From Lawsonella clevelandensis (lineage in GTDB: Bacteria; Actinomycetota; Actinomycetes; Mycobacteriales; Mycobacteriaceae), in contig NZ_CP009312.1 of NCBI RefSeq assembly GCF_001293125.1, positions 124,001-188,000 of the forward strand: DNA of 64,000 nucleotides. Reading direction: 5' to 3'. The notes under the pieces were generated by a model. That model was not told the origin of the DNA, ran no database searches, and worked only from the letters and a program-made list of their open reading frames with translations. This document shows, piece by piece, positions 44,448 to 53,368 of this stretch (position 1 is the stretch's first letter; every line of letters begins with the position of its first letter). The translations under genes were made by a program, and so were the position numbers.

Positions 44448-45398
44448 TTACCGGCTGCGAGCGACCTTCTCGTGCGTCGTTCCGACTGTATTCGCGAATG
44501 CTTCCCCGATAGTGCGTGCGAGTGAGTCCCAGTCTCCCCCACGAGTCGATGACGAGCGATAGACAAGGCCCATCTTTCGACCCGGTACCGGGTCTGCAAA
44601 TCGTGCGATTGCGATTCCCTTCATATAGCCCTCCACAGGAATCGCAGAAGCAGGGATCAGCGTGGCACCCATTCCTGCGGAGACACACTGCAAAATAGTG
44701 GGAAGAGAGGCAGCGCGCGTATTAGATTTGCCCACTATAGCCCCCACAGAATGACAGAGATCAATTGTCTGATCACGCAAACAATGTCCCTCGTCAAGAA
44801 GCAGGAGAGGCACCTCACGCAGCACACTTGTCGGGAGATCTTTACGACCTTCGAGGGGGTGCCCCTTGGGAACAGCTAGCACGAAGTCCTCTTGGTAAAG
44901 AGTAATCGAGTTGAAGCCCGTCTCTCCCAGAGGAAGCGCCAACAATGCCACGTCGATACGGCCAGCCCGCAAGCTTTCCAGCAAGCGTGCCGTCTGGTCT
45001 TCGATTACTGTTACCGAAAGATTTGGGTAATGCTGGGCTGTAAGACCCAGAATCTGGGGCAAAATGTAAGGTGCCGCGGTAGGAATAAGACCGATGGAAA
45101 GATCACCTTCCAGACCGTGTCCGAGGCCCTGTGCCGCAGATCGGAAATGATCGGCTGCAGCGATAACAGCCTCTGCATACGGGAGGAGTGACTCACCTTC
45201 TTGCGTGACGATGACACGTCGCGTCGATCGCTCAATCAAGGTGCGGTGGATGCCTTCTTCCAAGGTTGCAAGGGACTGCGACAGTGACGGTTGTGAGACT
45301 CCGAGACTGTGCGCTGCAGCACCAAAGTGACGGTGGTGCGCGACAGCAACAAAGGCTCTCAGGTGCGCGATAGTCGGTTGATATGATTGATTAGCCAT
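44448..45398 (-). CDS. oxyR: LysR-family hydrogen peroxide regulator OxyR
   Basis: 316 residues. N-terminal winged helix (HLRAFVAVAHHRHFGAAAHS, LGVSQPSLSQSLATLEEGI) and a LysR effector domain. The redox cysteines are Cys206 and Cys215 in DEGHCLRDQTIDLC, with the same nine-residue spacing as E. coli Cys199/Cys208, so this is a functional peroxide sensor by sequence. The frame extends further upstream, but ATG 45398 gives the standard N-terminus. It is divergent from ahpC, its classic target. Confidence 0.94.
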   Translation of the reverse strand: MANQSYQPTIAHLRAFVAVAHHRHFGAAAHSLGVSQPSLSQSLATLEEGIHRTLIERSTRRVIVTQEGESLLPYAEAVIAAADHFRSAAQGLGHGLEGDLSIGLIPTAAPYILPQILGLTAQHYPNLSVTVIEDQTARLLESLRAGRIDVALLALPLGETGFNSITLYQEDFVLAVPKGHPLEGRKDLPTSVLREVPLLLLDEGHCLRDQTIDLCHSVGAIVGKSNTRAASLPTILQCVSAGMGATLIPASAIPVEGYMKGIAIARFADPVPGRKMGLVYRSSSTRGGDWDSLARTIGEAFANTVGTTHEKVARSR

Positions 45399-45459
45399 AA
45401 TGATTATTATAATACACTCCAAAAGTCTTGACTTTTTAATTTCAAGCATGAAAGATAAA
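45397..45459. promoter_or_regulatory. oxyR-ahpC divergent promoter region
   Basis: ATAAT-GATT-ATTAT (45397-45410) is an inverted repeat overlapping the oxyR start, a candidate OxyR site. For ahpC, TATAAT lies at 45408-45413, and a second promoter may be TTGACT (45428-45433) with GATAAA (45454-45459). Confidence 0.5.
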
Positions 45460-45522
45460 AGCCAAGAGGAATCACCAGAACATGGTGACGAATGTATTGG
45501 TATTCACCAGAAGGAGTACAAG

Positions 45523-46113
45523 ATGGCTCTGCTTACTATTGATGACGAATTCCCCGAGTTCTCCCTGACCGCACTTAAGGGTGGAAACCTGCACGATATT
45601 GACGCCGACAATCCCGAGGACTACTTCGAGACTATCGACAACAACAGCTACAATGACAAGTGGCGCGTCATCTTCTTCTACCCGAAGGACTTCACCTTCG
45701 TCTGCCCGACTGAGATCAAGGCGTTCGGTGACCTCAATGATGAGTTCTTCGATCGCGACTGCCAGGTACTCGGTGTTTCTATCGACTCCGAATACTCCCA
45801 CTTCCAGTGGCGTGCCACCAACGACAAGCTGCTCGAGATCCCCTTCCCCATGCTTGCTGATATCAAGCACGAGCTTGTCCAGGCCACCGGTGTGGAAAAC
45901 GCTGATGGCGTTGCCGACCGCGTGACCTTCATCGTTAACCCCGAGAACAAGATTCAGTACGTCTCCGCAACTCCCGACTCTGTCGGCCGTTCGGTGGAAG
46001 AGGTTCTGCGCGTCCTCGATGCTCTGCAGACTGCTGGCCCCTGCGGCTGCGACTGGAAGAAGAACGATCCCACCATCAACAAGCTAGACGTTGTTTCCTC
46101 CGTCTTCAAGTAG
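45523..46113 (+). CDS. ahpC: Alkyl hydroperoxide reductase AhpC (2-Cys peroxiredoxin)
   Basis: 196 residues. Peroxidatic Cys61 in FTFVCPTEIKAF, and Cys174 plus Cys176 in GPCGCDWKK, the same three-cysteine set and numbering as M. tuberculosis AhpC. Reduces peroxides and peroxynitrite. The frame opens earlier (45400), but ATG 45523 has AGAAGGAG at good distance and gives the family N-terminus. No ahpD follows; AhpC must be reduced by another partner encoded elsewhere. Control by OxyR is expected from the divergent arrangement. Confidence 0.96.
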   Translation: MALLTIDDEFPEFSLTALKGGNLHDIDADNPEDYFETIDNNSYNDKWRVIFFYPKDFTFVCPTEIKAFGDLNDEFFDRDCQVLGVSIDSEYSHFQWRATNDKLLEIPFPMLADIKHELVQATGVENADGVADRVTFIVNPENKIQYVSATPDSVGRSVEEVLRVLDALQTAGPCGCDWKKNDPTINKLDVVSSVFK

Positions 46114-46147
46114 GTCGTCGCCTTCGGTTAAAACCCACTAAGACAAC

Positions 46148-46188
46148 AGAAGAAGGATCCCTTACAATCAGTAAGGGATCCTTCTTCT
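46148..46188 (+). terminator. Terminator of ahpC
   Basis: Perfect 18-bp stem (46148-46165 with 46171-46188), AATCA loop, ending TTCTTCTTG. Confidence 0.88.
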
Positions 46189-46403
46189 TGCCATTTTTTG
46201 CCACTTCTTTTCCGCTATAAGTAAACAGTATCCCTATGTCAATCAGTATTTCTTGGTGCGATTTTGGCACTCTCGTCTCGCATCTATCAACACGTGGCAA
46301 GTGGTGCACAAAACTCTCTCTGAATCGTTAAATTAATAGCATCCCCTGAGAATCGGTCATATGACCACATGTTCTCACTCGCTCTCTAGCAGGAAGTCCC
46401 CGC

Positions 46404-48515
46404 ATGACAAACCAAACTCGGAAGATGACGAAGAACCTCATCACCCTGGGTGCAGCAGTGGCAGTAGCGCTCACCCCAGCACTCACCGGAAGCGCTGCCG
46501 CTACATCCGCTCGCCCTTGGATGAACACCGCTCTTACCCCCGAACAACGTGCTAAAAAGCTGTTAAAGGTGATGAACCTCGAGCAAAAAGTTACCCTCGT
46601 GCACGGTGTGTTGACGAGCAAAGGTCCGATCCCGTCCGTTGGCACCGTGAAAGGCATTCCTGAACTCGGAATTCCGGACTTTGTCCACTCAGATGGTCCT
46701 GCGGGTGTTCGCAATGGCACCGATCCCGCTACCAAATTCCCCTCCCCTATCGCCTACGCAGCATCGTGGGATCGCAGCATTGCGGCCTTGGAAGGTCGCA
46801 TTGCTGGTGAGGAAGCACAAGATCTTGGCACCGACCTACTCTACGGACCTGGCTTTAATATCGCCCGGAACCCGCTGGCTGGCCGTACATTCGAATACTA
46901 CGGTGAGGATCCGTATCTTTCTGGCATCATGGCCGCCGCCAATGTCCGAGCTATACAATCGACAGGGACCGTCGCTACCCTCAAGCACTATGTAGCGAAC
47001 AACCAGGAAACTAACCGTATGCTGGGTTCTTCTAACGTTCCGGATCGCGCTCTCCACGAGATTTACATGAAGCCATTCGAGATTGCTATCAAGTATTCTC
47101 AGCCCGGCGCCGTCATGTGCTCCTATAACGCCATCAACCATGAACACGGGTGCTCCAGCTACTACAACCTTGTTACCAATCTTCGTGACCGTATGGGATT
47201 CACCGGACTCGTTGTTACCGACTACCCAGCATCCTGGGATGTCACCGACCTGAAGAATGGTCTCAACATTGAAATGCCGGGTACCTTCCGCACTTCTCTG
47301 CCACTCGTAAAGGCTGCTCTGGATCGCGGTGACATCACTATGAAAGACCTTGATACGCGTGTCAAGGAAACCCTCACCGTGATGTTCCGCTTCGGTCTGT
47401 TCGACAAAAAGAAGGATATCCGCCCGATTAATGTCGAACGTGGTTACCAAGCAGCACAGAAGATCGCTGAGAACGGTGCTGTCCTACTGAAGAACAAGAA
47501 CAATGCTCTGCCTCTGAACCCCAAGACGACCCGTAAGATTGCCGTTATTGGTGACTCTGCCCGTCTCGCTTTGGGAGGTGGCGGGTCTTCCAACGTCATC
47601 TCAAAGAAGCGTGACAACGCGCTCGACGAGATCACCAAACGTTCTCAGGGAGCAAAAGTAACCTTCAACGGTTCACTCGACCCACTCGGTGCAGCTAATA
47701 ATGCCAAAGATGCCGACGTTGCGCTGGTTTTCGTCGAGAAGATTAGCACTGAGCTCTTTGACAACGTCACGCTGAACCTCAAGCCAGCAGACGAGAACCT
47801 CATTAAGACGGTAGCTGCAGCCAATAAGAAGACGATTGTCATCATTAACTCTGGTAACCCCATCGCCATGCCTTGGATCAACGATGTTGCTGGTGTTCTC
47901 GATATGTGGCAGCCGGGCGCAGCCGGTGGATCAGCAACCGCTGCGCTGCTCTATGGCGACGTCAATCCGTCTGGTCGCCTGCCGCAGACCTTCCCTGCCA
48001 CTGACGGTCAGTGGCCCGCCAACACGATGACCCAGTTCCCGGGTGACTGGATTGGCACAGACGTTAACTACAGCGAGGGGATCTGGGTGGGTTACCGCTG
48101 GTACCAGCAGCAGAATAAGCGCCCCCTCTTCCCCTTCGGATACGGCCTCTCCTACACCACCTTCGCGTACTCTGCACCGCGCCTTGCTGCCACCTCCGGC
48201 AGTAAGTCTGCACCAGTCAAGGTGACATTCACGATCACTAATACCGGTAAGCGGACAGGTGCTAGTGCTGCACAGGTCTACGTGGGGAAGCCAAAATCAG
48301 GGCTAGCGGTTCCCCAGAAAGAGCTGGGTGCTTTCACCAAGGTGTACCTGCAGCCGGGCGAATCGAAGACGGTTACTGTCACCATTGATCCGCTGCAGCT
48401 CTCTGTGTGGAATTCCAAACTGCAGAAATTCTTGGTGAAGTCCGGCGTCTACAAGATCTACATTGGCCAGAACGTCGACAACACCCCGCTTTATCTCACA
48501 TACACGGTGCGGTAG
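46404..48515 (+). CDS. Secreted GH3 beta-glucosidase paralogue 1
   Basis: 703 residues. A signal peptide (basic start, hydrophobic core, cleavage after about residue 33) precedes RPWMNTALTPEQRAKKL, shared by all three paralogues. Domains: GH3 TIM barrel (40-330) with KHYVANNQE and nucleophile Asp273 in LVVTDYPASW; GH3 C-domain (360-560) with acid/base Glu450 in STELFDN; and a fibronectin-III-like domain (590-700). No lipobox or wall anchor, so the enzyme is released. Family members cleave terminal beta-glucosides; the natural substrate is unknown. ATG 46404 with AGGAAG upstream; a terminator follows, so the gene is a separate unit. Confidence 0.92.
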   Translation: MTNQTRKMTKNLITLGAAVAVALTPALTGSAAATSARPWMNTALTPEQRAKKLLKVMNLEQKVTLVHGVLTSKGPIPSVGTVKGIPELGIPDFVHSDGPAGVRNGTDPATKFPSPIAYAASWDRSIAALEGRIAGEEAQDLGTDLLYGPGFNIARNPLAGRTFEYYGEDPYLSGIMAAANVRAIQSTGTVATLKHYVANNQETNRMLGSSNVPDRALHEIYMKPFEIAIKYSQPGAVMCSYNAINHEHGCSSYYNLVTNLRDRMGFTGLVVTDYPASWDVTDLKNGLNIEMPGTFRTSLPLVKAALDRGDITMKDLDTRVKETLTVMFRFGLFDKKKDIRPINVERGYQAAQKIAENGAVLLKNKNNALPLNPKTTRKIAVIGDSARLALGGGGSSNVISKKRDNALDEITKRSQGAKVTFNGSLDPLGAANNAKDADVALVFVEKISTELFDNVTLNLKPADENLIKTVAAANKKTIVIINSGNPIAMPWINDVAGVLDMWQPGAAGGSATAALLYGDVNPSGRLPQTFPATDGQWPANTMTQFPGDWIGTDVNYSEGIWVGYRWYQQQNKRPLFPFGYGLSYTTFAYSAPRLAATSGSKSAPVKVTFTITNTGKRTGASAAQVYVGKPKSGLAVPQKELGAFTKVYLQPGESKTVTVTIDPLQLSVWNSKLQKFLVKSGVYKIYIGQNVDNTPLYLTYTVR
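48442..48505 (+). repeat. 64-bp exact repeat, copy 1 (3' end of GH3 gene 1)
   Basis: 64 bases identical to 50788-50851, encoding GVYKIYIGQNVDNTPLYLTY at the C-terminus of both proteins. Confidence 0.9.
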
Positions 48516-48544
48516 ACCTGTTTCTCTCGCTAAATAGTTTTTTG

Positions 48545-48579
48545 CTGATGTCCCTCCTCTTTTTGGGGAGGGACATCAG
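48545..48579 (+). terminator. Terminator of GH3 gene 1
   Basis: Perfect 13-bp stem (48545-48557 with 48567-48579), 9-base T-rich loop. No strong T-run after it. Confidence 0.75.
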
Positions 48580-48710
48580 ATGTATTTGGGCAGTCCGCTT
48601 GACTCCTGCGCGCTACTAGGCAATAAACAACAATTCTCCCAAATTGAAAAAACACAATCGGTAAATTAGAAGCTGACTTGATCGATCTACCTAACAGGAC
48701 GTGCAACAAT

Positions 48711-50861
48711 ATGACCGCATCTTGGACGAAAACGCTACGATCCCTCTCTGTAGCGGGTATCGCCGCCGCCTTGGCATTCACCCCGGCCCTCATGGGAAGC
48801 GCTAATGCCACCCCAGTCCGCCCGTGGATGAACACCGCACTCACTCCCGAGCAACGTGCCGACAAACTTCTCAAGGCCATGACGTTCTCCCAAAAAGTTC
48901 ATATGACACACGGCCAGAAAATCTTCAAGGGAGATAAGGCCATCCCCGGCATCGGTTGGATTCCCCCAATCCCCGAACTGGGAGTACCACAGTTCGTCCA
49001 ATCCGATGGTCCCGCTGGTGTCCGTAATGGTGACGACCTTGCATCCAAGTTCCCCTCCCCCATCGCCTACGCTGCATCCTGGGATCCGTCCATCCCCTAC
49101 CTACAGGGACGCGTAGCTGGTGAGGAAGCCCGCGCTCTCGGTACCGACCAGCTCTATGGCCCTGGTTTTAACCTGGCCCGTAACCCGCTGGGTGGCCGTG
49201 GCTTTGAATACTACGGCGAAGACCCCTATCTGTCTGGCATGATGGCTGCCGCCAACGTTAAGGGCATTCAGTCCAACAAGGTCATTGCTACCCTCAAGCA
49301 CTATGTTGCCAATAACCAGGAGATGCTCCGCAACTTCGGCTCCTCTAACGTGCCTGAGCGCGCCCTCAATGAGATGTACATGAAGCCGTTCCAGATTGCG
49401 ATTGCAGAGTCGAATCCCGGCGGCGTGATGTGCTCCTATAACCAGATCAATGGTGTCCATGGATGTGGCAACTACTACACCCTGATGACATCACTGCGCC
49501 ACCGTATGGGATTCAAGGGTTACGTTGGCACCGACCACCCAGCCTCCTGGTCCCCGACGGACCTCAAGAACGGTCTAAACGTTGAGATGCCCTTCAACGG
49601 CATGACTCGTGAACCCTTCATCCGTGCCGCTATCGCTGCTGGCAAGATGACTGAAAAAGACGTCGATGATCGTGTGCGGGAAACCCTTACCGTCATGTTC
49701 CGCTTCGGCCTCTTCGACCGGGATCACAAGGTTCGCCCCATTAACGTCGAACGCGGTTACCAGGCAGCCAAGAAAATTGCCCAGAAGGGCGCTGTTCTGC
49801 TAAAGAACAAGAACAACGCGCTGCCACTTTCTACTGCCTCCAGCAAGACCATTGCAGTCATCGGCAACCCGGCTAAGGACACCAAAGCTGTCACAGGCGA
49901 TCCCATTCGCGCCTTCGCTGACCAGTTCGGTTCCTCTGCTACCAAAGCTATCCGTCAGGACAACGCACTAGCAGAAATCACCAAGCGGGCAAAGGGCTCG
50001 AAAGTCACCTACAACGCCTCCGATGACACCGCCGGCGCTGTCGCCAGCGCCAAGAAGGCTGATACCGCCCTCGTCTTCGTTGCACAGTCCTCTGCAGAGG
50101 CCTTTGACAACGAAACTATTGAGCTGAGCCGTTCTGACCAGGACCTCATCGATGCAGTCTCCAAGGTCAACAAGCGCACCATCGTCGTAATCTACACCGG
50201 CTACCCGGTCGCTATGCCGTGGCTCAACAAGGTGGAAGGTGTCCTCAACATGTGGGAGCCCGGTGAAGCCGGTGGTGCTGCAGTTGCTTCCCTGCTCTTC
50301 GGCGACGTCAACCCGTCCGGCCGCCTTCCGCAGACCTTCCCGGCAGCTGACGGTCAGTGGCCCGCTAACACCTTCAGCCAATTCCCCGGTGATGGTCTCG
50401 GCATGAACGTCAACTACACCGAAGGTATCTGGATCGGCTACCGCTGGTACCAGAAGCAGAACCTGCGTCCGCTCTTCCCCTTCGGATACGGCCTCTCTTA
50501 CACCACCTTCAAGTACTCTGCACCGCGCCTCATTGCTACTTCAGGTGGAAAGAACACACCTATTAAGGTGAGCTTCACTGTCACCAACACAGGCAAGCGT
50601 GCTGGCTCTTCTGCCGCACAGATCTATGTTGGCAAGCCCCAGGCGGGTCTACCGGTTCCGGTGAAGGAACTTGGCGCCTACCAAATGGTGCACCTGAAGC
50701 CGGGCGAGTCCAAGACCGTTACTGTCACTATTGATCCGCTGCAGCTCTCCGTGTGGAATGACCAACTGAACAAGTTTGTCGTGAAGCCCGGCGTCTACAA
50801 GATCTACATTGGCCAGAACGTCGACAACACCCCGCTTTATCTCACATACACAGTGCGGTAA
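48711..50861 (+). CDS. Secreted GH3 beta-glucosidase paralogue 2
   Basis: 716 residues: signal peptide cleaved after about GSANA (33), then the same three domains as its neighbours. Catalytic nucleophile Asp275 lies in YVGTDHPASW, where Gly replaces the usual second Val; the acid/base Glu sits in SSAEAFDNE. The C-domain carries an insert of about 13 residues (DPIRAFADQFGSSATKA) in place of the Gly-rich GGGGSSN loop found in paralogues 1 and 3, near the active site, so specificity may differ. The frame opens 11 codons earlier, but ATG 48711 starts the signal peptide and follows AGGA. The last 64 bases of shared coding sequence are identical to paralogue 1. Confidence 0.92.
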   Translation: MTASWTKTLRSLSVAGIAAALAFTPALMGSANATPVRPWMNTALTPEQRADKLLKAMTFSQKVHMTHGQKIFKGDKAIPGIGWIPPIPELGVPQFVQSDGPAGVRNGDDLASKFPSPIAYAASWDPSIPYLQGRVAGEEARALGTDQLYGPGFNLARNPLGGRGFEYYGEDPYLSGMMAAANVKGIQSNKVIATLKHYVANNQEMLRNFGSSNVPERALNEMYMKPFQIAIAESNPGGVMCSYNQINGVHGCGNYYTLMTSLRHRMGFKGYVGTDHPASWSPTDLKNGLNVEMPFNGMTREPFIRAAIAAGKMTEKDVDDRVRETLTVMFRFGLFDRDHKVRPINVERGYQAAKKIAQKGAVLLKNKNNALPLSTASSKTIAVIGNPAKDTKAVTGDPIRAFADQFGSSATKAIRQDNALAEITKRAKGSKVTYNASDDTAGAVASAKKADTALVFVAQSSAEAFDNETIELSRSDQDLIDAVSKVNKRTIVVIYTGYPVAMPWLNKVEGVLNMWEPGEAGGAAVASLLFGDVNPSGRLPQTFPAADGQWPANTFSQFPGDGLGMNVNYTEGIWIGYRWYQKQNLRPLFPFGYGLSYTTFKYSAPRLIATSGGKNTPIKVSFTVTNTGKRAGSSAAQIYVGKPQAGLPVPVKELGAYQMVHLKPGESKTVTVTIDPLQLSVWNDQLNKFVVKPGVYKIYIGQNVDNTPLYLTYTVR
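50788..50851 (+). repeat. 64-bp exact repeat, copy 2 (3' end of GH3 gene 2)
   Basis: Identical to 48442-48505. The flanking coding sequence is less alike, which suggests gene conversion or very strong constraint. Confidence 0.9.
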
Positions 50862-50931
50862 CACCTTCCGAGTTAGCTAATACCCCCTCGGGATAGGTCT
50901 AATTCGGATGTGTCCTCACATCAGCTCAATT

Positions 50932-50973
50932 AACAGCCGGTGACTGCTTGTTTCAAAGTAGCCACCGGCTGTT
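50932..50973 (+). terminator. Terminator of GH3 gene 2
   Basis: Perfect 11-bp outer stem (50932-50942 with 50963-50973) and an inner paired segment CTGCTT/AAGTAG. Located 71 bases after the stop. Confidence 0.72.
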
Positions 50974-51083
50974 GCTTATAGTGCGGAAGAGCGTAAATCA
51001 TCGTCACGATTACCTACCGTTACGTCCCAAAGGGAATAACTTTAAAGGTGACCAATGATTCACTGTAAGGACGTGTTATCCCT

Positions 51084-53198
51084 ATGTCTACACCACAGAA
51101 AAACACTGCGCGAGGACTCTTTACGCTAGGCATTGCCGCAGTCGTTGCCCTTACCCCTGCTCTTATGGGTAGCGCTGGTGCTACCCCGGCTCGGCCTTGG
51201 ATGAACACCTCTCTCAGCCCAGAACAGCGCGCTGCCAAGCTGGTCTCGACAATGAATCTCTCCCAAAAGATTCATATGCTCTCCGGAACCAAGCTTTCCG
51301 GCCCGCACACCCCGGCCATCGGCTACATTCCTCCCATCCCTGAACTCGGCATTCCTGAGTTTGTCCAATCCGATGGCCCCGCCGGCGTCCGCAATGGCGC
51401 CGACCCTGCAACGAAGTTCCCGGCCCCACTCGCCTACGCCGCCTCATGGGATCCCGCGATTGCACAGCTCGAAGGTCGAGTAGCTGGCGAAGAAGCCCGC
51501 GCACTCGGCACCGATCAGCTCTATGGACCCGGGTTCAATATCGCTCGTAACCCGCTTGGCGGCCGTGGCTTTGAATACTACGGCGAAGACCCCTACCTGT
51601 CCGGCACGATGGCCACTGCCAATGTGAAAGGCATCCAGTCTGCTGGCGTTATCGCCACGCTCAAACACTTCGTGGTGAACAACCAGGAGACTGCTCGCAA
51701 TATTGGCAATTCTCGGGTTCCCGAACGAGCTCTGCACGAAATCTACATGAAGCCGTTCGAGATGGCCGTCAAGCAAGCCGATCCTGGCTCTGTAATGTGC
51801 GCCTACAACGCCCTCAATGGTACACACGGATGCTCCAACTACTACACGCTCACCAAATACCTGCGTCATGCCTGGGGCTTTGACGGCTATGTCGTCACAG
51901 ACTTCCCCGCATCGTGGTCTACCGAAGACTTCAAGAATGGTCTTAACGTCGAGATGCCACAGACCTTCACGTCATTCGAACCCACCGTACGACTCGCTAT
52001 CAAGCAAGGTCGACTGAGCGAGAAGGACATCGATGCACGCGTCAAGGAGACGCTCACCGTTATGTTCCGCTTCGGCCTCTTCGACCGCACGAAGAAGATT
52101 CATCCTGTCAACGTGGCACGCGGTAATGCTGCGGCACAGAAGATCGCGGAACAAGGTGCCGTTCTGTTGAAGAACAAGAATGGTGCCTTGCCGTTGAAGA
52201 CGAGCACTGCCCGACACATTGCCATCTTCGGTGAGCCTGCCAAGGTAGCCGTTGGCGGCGGTGGTTCCTCTAACGTTTCCGCTACTGAAACAGACACAGC
52301 TCTCGGCGAGATTACGAAGCGCTCACGTGGCGCAAAGGTTACCTTCTCCTCTGGTCTTAACCTCCTCAGCGCTGCGCAGAAAGCAAAGAAGGCCGACGTG
52401 GCCATCGTCTTCGTCACCAACCTCACCATGGAAGCGAAGGATCGCACCACCATCAACCTTTTGCCTGAGCAGACCGCGCTGATCGAAAAAGTCGCTGCTG
52501 CCAACAAGAACACAATTGTCGTTCTTAATACCGGAGGTCCCATTGCCATGCCGTGGCTACCGAAAGTCGCCGCAGTATTGAATATGTGGCAGCCCGGGCA
52601 AGCAGGTGGCAAAGCCACCACCGCACTCCTTTACGGTGATGTGAACCCCTCTGGCCACCTTCCGCAGACATTCCCCACGACCGACGGCCAGTGGCCTGCA
52701 CACACCCTCGCACAGTTCCCGGGCGGTCCGCTTGGTCTCACCCCCACCTATAGTGAAGGAATCTATGTTGGATACCGCTGGTACCAGGCCCACAACCAAG
52801 TACCACTATTCCCCTTCGGCTACGGTCTCTCCTACACCACGTTCGCATATTCGGCACCACGCCTGCAGACAACCTCCGGTGCCGCCAACGCACCAATTAA
52901 GGTAACGTTTACCGTCACCAATACGGGTAAGCGACCTGGGGCGACTGTCCCCCAGGTCTACGTGGGGAAGCCACGCAATCAGGGTGTGCCAGTTCCACCG
53001 ATGGAACTCGGCGGCTTCCAGAAGGTGTATCTGCGGCCGGGCGAGTCGAAGACGATCACGATTACAGTGCTGCCACAACAGCTCAGCTACTGGAACAGCA
53101 CCATCCACAAGTTCGTGGTCATGCCAGGTGTCTACCGCATCTACCTAGGATCGAATGTGAAGGATACTCCCTACACGCTGAACTACACGGTACGTTAA
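51084..53198 (+). CDS. Secreted GH3 beta-glucosidase paralogue 3
   Basis: 704 residues with signal peptide (cleavage after about GSAGA, 33), GH3 barrel with KHFVVNNQE and nucleophile Asp273 in YVVTDFPASW, C-domain with GGGGSSNVS and acid/base Glu in TMEAKDRTT, and the fibronectin-III-like end. It differs from paralogues 1 and 2 in the final strand (YLGSNVKDTPYTLNYTVR). ATG 51084; the nearest AGGA is 12 bases upstream, a wider spacing than usual. The gene has its own upstream region of 222 bases including the terminator of gene 2. Confidence 0.92.
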   Translation: MSTPQKNTARGLFTLGIAAVVALTPALMGSAGATPARPWMNTSLSPEQRAAKLVSTMNLSQKIHMLSGTKLSGPHTPAIGYIPPIPELGIPEFVQSDGPAGVRNGADPATKFPAPLAYAASWDPAIAQLEGRVAGEEARALGTDQLYGPGFNIARNPLGGRGFEYYGEDPYLSGTMATANVKGIQSAGVIATLKHFVVNNQETARNIGNSRVPERALHEIYMKPFEMAVKQADPGSVMCAYNALNGTHGCSNYYTLTKYLRHAWGFDGYVVTDFPASWSTEDFKNGLNVEMPQTFTSFEPTVRLAIKQGRLSEKDIDARVKETLTVMFRFGLFDRTKKIHPVNVARGNAAAQKIAEQGAVLLKNKNGALPLKTSTARHIAIFGEPAKVAVGGGGSSNVSATETDTALGEITKRSRGAKVTFSSGLNLLSAAQKAKKADVAIVFVTNLTMEAKDRTTINLLPEQTALIEKVAAANKNTIVVLNTGGPIAMPWLPKVAAVLNMWQPGQAGGKATTALLYGDVNPSGHLPQTFPTTDGQWPAHTLAQFPGGPLGLTPTYSEGIYVGYRWYQAHNQVPLFPFGYGLSYTTFAYSAPRLQTTSGAANAPIKVTFTVTNTGKRPGATVPQVYVGKPRNQGVPVPPMELGGFQKVYLRPGESKTITITVLPQQLSYWNSTIHKFVVMPGVYRIYLGSNVKDTPYTLNYTVR

Positions 53199-53261
53199 GA
53201 AACTCATGACCATTCCAGTACACACTCGTGGCATGGTCTGAGCTCATCCGCTATCCCCTAC

Positions 53262-53299
53262 CTGGTGGTCTCCTACCCCCAAAAGCAGGAGGCCACCAG
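53262..53299 (+). terminator. Terminator of GH3 gene 3
   Basis: 13-bp stem (53262-53274 with 53287-53299) with one G-T pair and a 12-base loop. Only a weak T content follows. Confidence 0.6.
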
Positions 53300-53332
53300 T
53301 ATCTTAACTACCGATCTCTCCTGCCAGGCTCT

Positions 53333-53362
53333 TTCACCTGCATCCCTCACTACGGGTAATCT
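53333..53362 (+). promoter_or_regulatory. Promoter of hrpA, likely leaderless
   Basis: TTCACC (53333-53338), 18-base spacer, TAATCT (53357-53362), then six bases and ATG 53369. No ribosome-binding site. Confidence 0.6.
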
Positions 53363-53368
53363 GAGTTT

